From the NCBI GenBank assembly GCA_041493205.1, contig JBGPYM010000200.1, positions 1 to 6,109 on the forward strand: a DNA stretch of 6,109 nucleotides. The letters are read 5' to 3'. Shown in pieces: positions 1 to 5,180 of this stretch (positions within the stretch are counted from its first letter, which is position 1; each line of letters starts with the position of its first letter). This stretch comes from JBGPYM01 sp041493205 (GTDB lineage Bacteria; Bacteroidota; Ignavibacteria; UBA10030; UBA6906). A program made the position numbers and the translations under genes. The notes beneath the pieces were generated by a model. The model worked only from the letters and a program-made list of their open reading frames with translations, ran no database searches and was not told where the DNA came from.

Positions 1-83
1 CTGGGATAGGATTCGGAATCGTCCTTCGACTGTGTATCGATCTTTGCATAACGGATGAATCGTTCAAGAGCGGTCTGCTTCAT
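1..83 (-). CDS. pepT: Peptidase T (tripeptide aminopeptidase), N-terminal fragment
   Basis: This is the first 27 codons of a leftward gene that runs off the left edge. Read from the ATG at 83-81, it begins MKQTALERFIRYAKIDTQS and continues KDDSESYP. The pattern ERFxRYxKIDTQS followed by a short acidic/serine stretch and YP(S) is the characteristic start of peptidase T, a cytoplasmic zinc exopeptidase of the M20 family that removes the N-terminal residue from tripeptides. The metal ligands lie further in and are not visible. A Shine-Dalgarno sequence (GGAAGG, plus-strand 92-97) sits 8 bases upstream of the ATG and supports this start. It is transcribed away from the signalling genes and is probably an unrelated housekeeping neighbour. 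Another M20 peptidase is possible, but the IDTQS motif favours PepT. Confidence 0.85.
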   Translation of the reverse strand, partial: MKQTALERFIRYAKIDTQSKDDSESYP

Positions 84-190
84 GGAGCTTTCCTTCCGAT
101 TTTCGTCGTGGCGTGCAGGAATTACCGGGTTGAGGGAGAGGCGGAATGAACGTCCGGAAAGATAGGAGAATTCCCGACAAAATACATCCC

Positions 191-224
191 AAAAAGCGGA
201 CCACAGCGCCGGTAGGTGTCCGCT
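191..224 (-). terminator. Possible leftward intrinsic terminator or attenuator upstream of pepT
   Basis: A perfect 7-base inverted repeat, AGCGGAC (195-201) and GTCCGCT (218-224), has a 16-base spacer. One bulged base would allow two more pairs (AC 203-204 with GT 216-217). On the minus strand the stem runs straight into GCTTTTTGGG, giving five T, as in a Rho-independent terminator. It lies about 108 bases before the pepT start, so it could stop leftward transcripts entering pepT, act as a leader attenuator, or insulate the two divergent units. The T-run is short and the loop long, and it may instead be a protein binding site. Confidence 0.35.
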
Positions 225-281
225 AAGGCATTGATTCTCTTGACTTTTGCGTCCCTTCTTTCTACCATTTCATTCAGTTGT

Positions 282-311
282 TTGACAATAAGGTGCGTTC
301 TGGAGTATCTT
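282..311 (+). promoter_or_regulatory. Likely promoter of the FHA-phosphatase-kinase-CsgG operon
   Basis: A perfect -35 hexamer TTGACA (282-287) is followed after 18 bases by TATCTT (306-311), which matches four of six positions of the -10 consensus. Transcription would start near 318, leaving a leader of about 75 bases. The same bases also fit the Bacteroidota-type promoter: TTTG at 281-284, 21 bases, then TATCTTCT at 306-313 (consensus TAnnTTTG). A second, poorer pair is TTGACT (240-245) with TACCAT (264-269). There is no further comparable promoter-like pair in the short gaps downstream. Confidence 0.55.
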
Positions 312-340
312 CTTTATTCAGCGGTTAGGGGGTGCTGCAG

Positions 341-366
341 CGGCGGTACGGCGGTCGTACGAGCCG
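341..366 (+). other. Small hairpin in the predicted 5' leader
   Basis: GTACG (346-350) and CGTAC (356-360) form a 5-bp stem with a 5-base loop. An outer CGGC (341-344) can pair with GCCG (363-366) across a small internal loop. It lies between the predicted transcription start and the FHA ribosome binding site (AGGG, 384-387), so it could stabilise the mRNA or affect translation. There is no T-run, so it is not a terminator. Short stems of this kind also arise by chance in G+C-rich DNA. Confidence 0.3.
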
Positions 367-392
367 ATTCCGAACAATAACCCAGGGCGACC

Positions 393-1364
393 ATGTACGC
401 ACGACTATTCGCAAAATCCGGCAAGGCAGCCGGGAAGTCCTATGATATTGTCGCGGAGGCGATCATCGGTCATGGCCCCGAATGTAACCTCCTGATCAAG
501 AGCGGCATTCTCTCGGCAAAACACGCGCGCATCTTTTACGACCAGAAGAAGGCCTCGTATTTTCTCGAAGATTTCAAGAGTCATAACGGCACGCTCCTTG
601 ACGGGAAGCCGGTCCAGGGGAAGGTCAAGCTCGATAAGAAGCACGTTATCATATTTGCGAATACATTCACATTCATTTTTCAGCTTGAGCACGGGCAGGC
701 AGCGGACCCGCTGCCGCCCCCTCCGACCGACCTCCCGCCCGAACCGGCACCGCCTCCGCGGCGCAAACAGCCTGCGGCGGGCGAGCCGGCGCCAATCGGT
801 GATGCTCCCCGGACTCCGGCCCCGCCTGCACCGCATGCGGAACCCGCTCCCCTTGCCGCCGAGGCCCATCCCTTCGTGGCAGATGAACCTTCCGGGAAGC
901 ACGGAACCATCTTTGACGACGGACTCGAAGCCGCGCCGGAACTGATCCCTCCGCTGGAGGAAGTCCCGCCGCACCCGCCTGTCCCGCAATCGCGCGACGC
1001 TGCCCCCACGATGCTTATTGACGAGATGCAGCTGGCGGAATTGCTCGATGCGCGGCCGCGGTTCATGCTGGAGTTCAAGAATGTGCGGGGTGAGAAATCG
1101 ACGATTGATCTGAAGGAAGGGGAGAACACCGTCGGTCGCATCGCCGGCAGCGACATCGCCGTGGATGACGCTTCTATCTCCCGCAACCACGCGGTGATCA
1201 CCATCCGCTCCGGAAAGATCGCGCTGAAGGATCTCGGCAGCAAGAACGGAACGTTTGTCGCCGACAAGAAAATCCCGGCGGAGACAGAAGTCGAGCCCGA
1301 TACGCCCATCCGCTTCGGGCTGGTCAAAGCAACCATTGTCAGGAAACCGGAGAAACCCGCATGA
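393..1364 (+). CDS. Double-FHA-domain phosphothreonine-reading protein
   Basis: This 323-residue protein has no signal peptide or membrane segment, so it is cytoplasmic. FHA domains bind phosphothreonine peptides, and the protein is probably the reader of the kinase encoded downstream. The N-terminal domain (about 1-98) shows IIGHG (24-28), SAKHA (41-45) and SHNGT (63-67). A Pro/Ala-rich disordered linker (about 103-205) follows, then a C-terminal domain (about 226-317) with a textbook set: VGR (247-249), SRNHA (263-267) and GSKNGT (282-287). The first domain has His27 where the phosphate-binding Arg is normally found, so its binding may be weak or altered, while the second looks fully competent. 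Linker residues Thr172 (GTIFDD) and Thr206 (PTMLID) resemble FHA ligand sites and might be phosphorylated. The ATG is preceded by a weak AGGG (384-387). It is the first gene of the operon, and its stop overlaps the start of a possible mini-gene (ATGA). The domain call is firm; the partners are inferred. Confidence 0.93.
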   Translation: MYARLFAKSGKAAGKSYDIVAEAIIGHGPECNLLIKSGILSAKHARIFYDQKKASYFLEDFKSHNGTLLDGKPVQGKVKLDKKHVIIFANTFTFIFQLEHGQAADPLPPPPTDLPPEPAPPPRRKQPAAGEPAPIGDAPRTPAPPAPHAEPAPLAAEAHPFVADEPSGKHGTIFDDGLEAAPELIPPLEEVPPHPPVPQSRDAAPTMLIDEMQLAELLDARPRFMLEFKNVRGEKSTIDLKEGENTVGRIAGSDIAVDDASISRNHAVITIRSGKIALKDLGSKNGTFVADKKIPAETEVEPDTPIRFGLVKATIVRKPEKPA

Positions 1365-1483
1365 CGGCGAGCGTGGCACTCCGTGCCGCGCGGGTCATGC
1401 ACGTCCTGTCGGCCTTCCCCTCCGGACAGACTGTTCGTCCGCACGGCCGCACCACAGTTGATAGGGAGACCCGCCGGTCGTGA
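1361..1483 (+). CDS. Possible 40-residue peptide bridging the FHA and phosphatase genes
   Basis: A 40-codon frame fills the otherwise empty 115-base gap. Its ATG overlaps the FHA stop as ATGA (1361-1364), and its TGA overlaps the phosphatase GTG start as GTGA (1480-1483). A Shine-Dalgarno GGAG (1349-1352) lies 8 bases before the ATG. By hand count about three quarters of third positions are G or C, more than at first or second positions, as in real genes here. The product begins MTASVALRAARVMHVLSAF, which could be an amphipathic or mildly hydrophobic helix, and ends in a basic Arg-rich tail. I recognise no family. It may be a real small protein, a leader peptide whose translation couples the phosphatase to the FHA gene, or a chance frame. 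A 9-bp hairpin lies inside it. Confidence 0.4.
   Translation: MTASVALRAARVMHVLSAFPSGQTVRPHGRTTVDRETRRS
1371..1391 (+). other. Strong hairpin just after the FHA stop codon
   Basis: GCGTGGCAC (1371-1379) pairs with GTGCCGCGC (1383-1391) over nine positions, eight Watson-Crick and one G-U, around a 3-base TCC loop. It begins 7 bases after the FHA stop. It is not followed by T residues, so it is not a normal intrinsic terminator. It could be an RNA-processing or 3'-protecting element that sets FHA levels apart from those of the kinase and phosphatase, or part of a translational coupling device. A weaker stem follows (CTGTCGG 1406-1412 with CCGGACAG 1422-1429, one bulge). Confidence 0.4.
1463..1468 (+). 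promoter_or_regulatory. Ribosome binding site of the PP2C phosphatase gene
   Basis: AGGGAG lies 11 bases before the GTG at 1480 and 20 bases before the ATG at 1489. The spacing is on the long side for GTG but too long for ATG. Together with the GTGA overlap with the upstream mini-frame, this favours GTG 1480 as the start. Starting at ATG 1489 would drop only three residues and leave the fold intact. Confidence 0.5.
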
Positions 1484-2301
1484 GAAAAATGTCGTTTGGC
1501 AACTATTCCCATGTGGGAATGGTCCGTTCGGAAAATCAGGATGCCTTCGGGAAATTTCCGGACGGTAATAACGACCTGAACGCCCCCGGGGGTCAGCTCT
1601 TCGTTATCGCCGACGGGATGGGTGGGCAGAATGCGGGGCGCGAAGCAAGTGCCATCGCCGTCCGCACCCTCGCGGATACCTACTATCACGGGGAGGACGA
1701 AGGCGTCATCCCCGGCCTCCGGCGCGCGTTCGCGGCCGCCAACGATGCCATCTACCGCAAGAGCGGTTCGGGTCCGCAGTACCGCGGTATGGGCACGACC
1801 TGCGTTGCGCTCGTCCTCCGGGGCGGGCACGCCTTCATCGGCAACATCGGCGACAGCCGCGTCTACAAGATCAACCAGCGCGGGATCACCCAGCTGACCA
1901 ACGACCATTCCAAGGTCGCCGAAATGGTCCGCCGGGGGATCATCACCAAGGAAGAAGCCCGGAACCACCCCGAACGATCCCACCTCTACCGCGCCATGGG
2001 CCCGCGCCCCGGCGCCGAAGTCGATTTCTTCGATGAAATGCCCCTGAGCAGCAGCCGCTCGTACCTCATGTGCACGGACGGGCTCTTTAACCACGTGAGC
2101 GACGAGGAAATGCGTTCCATCGTCACGTCGGGTTCACCCGATCGAGCCTGCCGCCAGCTCGTGCAGCTCGCGAACGAGCGGGGAGGGACCGACAATGTCA
2201 CGGTGCAGGTGATCCGGGTCGACATCAACGACACGTCCTTCAATCCGATTATGCGCGGGAAGGAACGGCTCAAAGCAATGCTGAAACCGGGAAAGCAGTA
2301 A
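1480..2301 (+). CDS. PP2C-family (PPM) Ser/Thr protein phosphatase
   Basis: This 273-residue soluble protein is a metal-dependent phosphatase of the bacterial Stp/PstP/PrpC type, which removes phosphate from Ser and Thr in proteins. The conserved motifs appear in order: SHVGMVRSENQDA (10-22) with metal-binding Asp21; IADGMGG (43-49) with Asp45; GMGTTCVAL (103-111); GNIGDSRVY (121-129); LTNDHS (139-144); CTDGL (198-202) with Asp200; and GGTDNVTV (235-242) with Asp238. All metal-coordinating aspartates are present, so it should be active. There is no signal peptide or membrane helix, which places it in the cytoplasm, and a short basic tail follows the domain. It ends 4 bases before the kinase start, so the two are probably translated together. 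Its likely substrates are the kinase activation loop and the FHA protein, which would make it the off-switch of the circuit. The start could be GTG 1480 (preferred) or ATG 1489. Confidence 0.95.
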   Translation: MRKMSFGNYSHVGMVRSENQDAFGKFPDGNNDLNAPGGQLFVIADGMGGQNAGREASAIAVRTLADTYYHGEDEGVIPGLRRAFAAANDAIYRKSGSGPQYRGMGTTCVALVLRGGHAFIGNIGDSRVYKINQRGITQLTNDHSKVAEMVRRGIITKEEARNHPERSHLYRAMGPRPGAEVDFFDEMPLSSSRSYLMCTDGLFNHVSDEEMRSIVTSGSPDRACRQLVQLANERGGTDNVTVQVIRVDINDTSFNPIMRGKERLKAMLKPGKQ

Positions 2302-2305
2302 CACC

Positions 2306-4102
2306 ATGGACCAGATGATCGGCCGGGAAATAGATTCGTACAAGATCCTCGAAGTACTCGGTCGCGGGGGCATGGGCGTGGTCTACAAGGCCGTCGACAC
2401 GACGCTCGACCGGGACGTCGCCATTAAGATGATGGATGTCCTCATTGCGGCGGATCCGAATTTCCTTAAACGGTTCCAGTCGGAAGCGAAAGCGCTCGCC
2501 AAGCTCCAGAACTCGAACATCGTTTCGATCTTCGCCCTTCGGCAAACGGATTTCGGCGTCTGCATCGTGATGGAGTACGTGAAGGGCAAAACGCTGGCAG
2601 ACGTCCTCAAGCAATCCGTCCTGCTGCCAATCCCCCGCGTGATCCATATCTTCCGCCAGCTCCTGACCGCGCTCGACCATGCGCACAAGGGAGGCGTCAT
2701 CCACCGCGACATCAAACCGGGCAACGTCATGCTCGCCGACGGCGACGTTGTCAAGGTGACCGACTTCGGTCTCGCCAAGATCCAGAAGGGCGCGGTGTCC
2801 ACCATGACCATGGGGACCGCCGGCACGCTCTATTACATGTCGCCCGAACAGATCCGCGGGCTCGGACAGGTGGATCACCGCGGCGACATCTACTCTGCCG
2901 GCATGGCGCTCTATGAATGTCTGGCGGGACGCGTCCCGTTCAAGAACGAGGATTCCGACTTTGCCATCGCGCAGATGATCGTGGAAGGCCGGATCCCGAC
3001 GCCGGACAAGTTCAATGCGTCCCTGCCGAAGGATCTGATCAGGATCGTCATGAAGTCGATCGACAAGGATCCCGCCAAACGGTATCAGAATGCTGCCGAG
3101 ATGGCGGCCGCCCTGGTGCACTTCGGGGCGACTATGAAACCGGGAGAGTACCGGATAGCGGACGCCCCGACGATCGTCTCCGCCGTCGGGACTCCCGCCC
3201 TTCCCTCCAAAATCGCGCGGAAACCTCTCCCCGTAAAGCTCTATGGGGCAATCGCCGGCGGGGCTGTTGTGCTCCTTGTCACCTACTTTTTGCTCCGCCC
3301 GGTGCTATTTCCTGATGAGGGGACACTCACGGTCCGGACAAACCCCACGGGCGGCGTGGTCTACGTGGACAAGGTCATGGCCACCAAGACACCCGTTGAA
3401 AACTATAGCCTCCCGGCTGGTGCACGCTTACTCTCGGTCACCTGGGACGGAGGATCGTCGCGCCGCGACACCACCGTGATGATCGAACACGGGAAACTCA
3501 TCACCGTGACGCTCACCAGGCGCACTGCCGTGGAGCCGAAAAAAACCGTTCCGGAGAACCAGACCGGGCCGGAACCGGGCCCGACAACGACACAGCAGAA
3601 TCCGCCAAAGGGCACGGAAACTCCCCCGAAAGAGATCGCGACAGGCACGCTCGAACTTGAGGCTGTCCCGGATGGAGAGGTCAGGGTGGATGATGGCGAT
3701 TTTAGAAACGCGGGAGGAGGGACCCGGGTCAACGTGGAGCCGGGTGCCAGAACGGTGACGTTCAAATCGAGAAACGGCGTGACGGCCAGGCGTCAGATCC
3801 ACGTCGCAGCCGGCCAGATGCACCGGGCGAAATGCTGGTTCAACGGCGAAATCAATGTCCTGACGCCGCCGGTCGGAGGCAAAAACATCAATGCCATCGT
3901 TTTCGTCGACGGCGTGAAGCAGACCAGGGGTGGAGATGACCTCTATACCCCCGCACGACTCAATCTTCCGGCGGGCAGGTACAGAGTCAAAGTCACAAAA
4001 TTCGGATATGACGCCGAACCGGGAGAGCAGGTCGTCACCCTTGAACCGTCATTCGATGAACCACCGACGGCCAGGGTGACATTCAAGTTGAAGAAGAGAT
4101 AA
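2306..4102 (+). CDS. Transmembrane Ser/Thr protein kinase with three extracytoplasmic PEGA-like repeats
   Basis: This is a 598-residue Hanks-type kinase of the PknB class. The cytoplasmic catalytic domain (about 12-272) has the glycine loop GRGGMG (19-24), Lys41 in VAIK, Glu60 of helix C, the catalytic loop HRDIKPGN (133-140; Asp135, Asn140), DFG (153-155) and YMSPEQ (177-182), where SPE replaces the usual APE. The activation segment holds Thr166, Thr168, Thr171 and Thr174 as likely autophosphorylation sites. All catalytic residues are intact. A juxtamembrane linker leads to one membrane helix (about 312-333). Outside are a PEGA domain (about 338-405; NPTGGVVYVD, SLPAG), a Pro/Thr-rich spacer (408-445) and two further PEGA-like units (about 447-512 and 514-597; the last has VFVDG, LPAGRYRV and FGYD). 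PEGA repeats are common in surface and cell-wall-linked proteins and may sense envelope material. Only a 4-base gap separates it from the phosphatase gene. The ATG has a poor GGGAAAG ribosome site, consistent with coupled translation. Confidence 0.95.
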   Translation: MDQMIGREIDSYKILEVLGRGGMGVVYKAVDTTLDRDVAIKMMDVLIAADPNFLKRFQSEAKALAKLQNSNIVSIFALRQTDFGVCIVMEYVKGKTLADVLKQSVLLPIPRVIHIFRQLLTALDHAHKGGVIHRDIKPGNVMLADGDVVKVTDFGLAKIQKGAVSTMTMGTAGTLYYMSPEQIRGLGQVDHRGDIYSAGMALYECLAGRVPFKNEDSDFAIAQMIVEGRIPTPDKFNASLPKDLIRIVMKSIDKDPAKRYQNAAEMAAALVHFGATMKPGEYRIADAPTIVSAVGTPALPSKIARKPLPVKLYGAIAGGAVVLLVTYFLLRPVLFPDEGTLTVRTNPTGGVVYVDKVMATKTPVENYSLPAGARLLSVTWDGGSSRRDTTVMIEHGKLITVTLTRRTAVEPKKTVPENQTGPEPGPTTTQQNPPKGTETPPKEIATGTLELEAVPDGEVRVDDGDFRNAGGGTRVNVEPGARTVTFKSRNGVTARRQIHVAAGQMHRAKCWFNGEINVLTPPVGGKNINAIVFVDGVKQTRGGDDLYTPARLNLPAGRYRVKVTKFGYDAEPGEQVVTLEPSFDEPPTARVTFKLKKR

Positions 4103-4127
4103 TCAGTCATAATCGGAGAGTGCAACA

Positions 4128-5177
4128 ATGAGAACATTCCTGGAACGCATGATGGCCGCGACGTCCGGTTGCCTGCTTGTGGCGATCACCGCCGGCGCGC
4201 TGTTCCTGTCCCACACCGAAGCCGCTTCCCAGGCGAAAGGGGACGCACGCCTGGCAAAAGCGACCGACTCTTTCAACGCAGGAGATTTCGAAGGGGCAAT
4301 CCGGGTCTATAACGAGATTGCCCTGGACAAAAAGCTGGACAAGCCGGTCCGCCGCGAAGCGATGCTCGGCCTCGGCCGTTCGTACTTTGCGAAGAACAAT
4401 AAGGAGAAGGCGAAGAGCGCCCTGAATGACCTTCTCGAGCTCGAACCGCCGCTGGTGGAACTCGATCCCGACGAGGAAGCGCCGCCGTTGATGAAACTCT
4501 ACTATGCCGTGAGGCGCGAGAAGCAGGGAAACCTCCTGGTCGAACGGGCCGACCCGGGCATCAAGACCATCGCCGTGCTCGACTTCAAGAACCGCTCCGT
4601 GGACGACAAGGAAAAGTTTGATCCCATGGAGAAGGGATTTTCGGAGCTTATCATCAACCAGCTTCGCGGGTCCGTGCAGCTCAAAGTCGTGGAGCGCGAG
4701 CGGATCGGATGGCTCATGGATGAGATCGGACTGGAAAACACGCCCGGGAAGTTCGATGTCGCTTCGGCGGTGCGTGTCGGGAAGCAGCTCGGCGTCCACG
4801 CCGTGGTGCTCGGCAGCTTCATCAAGTTCAAGGGAGAAATGTGGCTGGGGGCGCGGCTTGTCAAGGTGGAAACGAGCGAAATCCTGGCCACGGAGGATAT
4901 TAAGGGGGACGCCGACGAGTTCTTCGCTCTGGCCGAGAAACTGAGCATGAAGATCGCCAAGGGGGTGAATGTCAATATCACCGAGGCCCAGATCGAAAAG
5001 GGAACCGAGACGAAGTCGCTCGACGCCATGATGGCGTACTCCGAAGGGCTCATGCTGGTCGAAAAGGGTGACTACGACGGCGCCGTGAAGAAATTCGAGG
5101 AAGCCCTCCAGAAAGATCCGACATATGACAAGGCACGCATCAAGGCACAATCCCTGAAGCCACTACTGCGGAGCTGA
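4128..5177 (+). CDS. Exported TPR-CsgG-TPR protein
   Basis: This 349-residue protein has a Sec-type signal peptide: basic residues near the start, a hydrophobic core at about 15-28 and likely cleavage near Ala32/Ala33. There is no lipobox. The mature part begins with TPR-like helices (about 38-106; FNAGDFEGAIRVYNEI), continues with a CsgG-type alpha/beta domain (about 145-285; IAVLDFKNRS, LKVVERERI, LGVHAVVLGSF) and ends with a further TPR (about 300-337; YSEGLMLVEKGDYDGAVKKF). CsgG is the curli secretion lipoprotein; this broader family occurs in many envelope proteins of unknown role, and no curli subunit gene is visible. A good GGAGAG (4115-4120) lies 7 bases before the ATG, 25 bases after the kinase stop. 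It is predicted to act in the periplasm, possibly with the kinase PEGA region or the next lipoprotein. The domain call is firm; the function is unknown. Confidence 0.88.
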   Translation: MRTFLERMMAATSGCLLVAITAGALFLSHTEAASQAKGDARLAKATDSFNAGDFEGAIRVYNEIALDKKLDKPVRREAMLGLGRSYFAKNNKEKAKSALNDLLELEPPLVELDPDEEAPPLMKLYYAVRREKQGNLLVERADPGIKTIAVLDFKNRSVDDKEKFDPMEKGFSELIINQLRGSVQLKVVERERIGWLMDEIGLENTPGKFDVASAVRVGKQLGVHAVVLGSFIKFKGEMWLGARLVKVETSEILATEDIKGDADEFFALAEKLSMKIAKGVNVNITEAQIEKGTETKSLDAMMAYSEGLMLVEKGDYDGAVKKFEEALQKDPTYDKARIKAQSLKPLLRS

Positions 5178-5180
5178 CGT

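Larger units (their letters stand above)
84..392. other. Divergent intergenic region between pepT and the FHA gene
   Basis: This 309-base stretch has no convincing gene and is clearly richer in A/T than its surroundings. It should hold the promoters for both pepT (leftward) and the signalling operon (rightward). Visible in it are the pepT ribosome binding site (92-97), an inverted repeat with a T-run on the minus strand (191-224), a promoter candidate for the rightward genes (282-311) and a small leader hairpin (341-366). No clear pepT promoter was found: the minus strand has TTTTG (178-182) and TATCTTT (158-164), but the 13-base gap between them is too short for a standard promoter. A 48-codon minus-strand reading frame (268-122) exists but has no ribosome binding site and weak codon bias. 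Confidence 0.7.

Noticed and set aside
122..268. A 48-codon minus-strand frame in the pepT-FHA intergenic region
   Set aside because: It has no ribosome binding site, little third-position G/C bias compared with real genes here, runs through a terminator-like hairpin, and matches no family I know.
405..1379. A 324-codon minus-strand open frame antisense to the FHA gene
   Set aside because: The plus strand encodes two FHA domains in this interval, and the minus frame is Arg-rich with no recognisable domain.
1534..1542. NQD instead of NED in the first metal motif of the phosphatase
   Set aside because: The metal-binding Asp is kept, and Gln at this position occurs in other active bacterial PP2C enzymes, so it is not notable.
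2270..3121. A 283-codon minus-strand open frame antisense to the kinase domain
   Set aside because: It is antisense to the intact kinase catalytic motifs; the translation is rich in His, Asp and Arg, as expected from a mirror frame.
393..4102. Type VI secretion regulatory module (PpkA/PppA/Fha)
   Set aside because: The trio is similar, but no sheath, Hcp, VgrG, ClpV or membrane-complex gene is visible. FHA, PP2C and kinase genes also cluster in many systems unrelated to type VI.
4107..5150. A 347-codon minus-strand open frame antisense to the first CsgG-type gene
   Set aside because: It lies wholly against a well-supported gene. Strong G/C bias at third positions removes stops from antisense frames, and its translation shows no family motifs.
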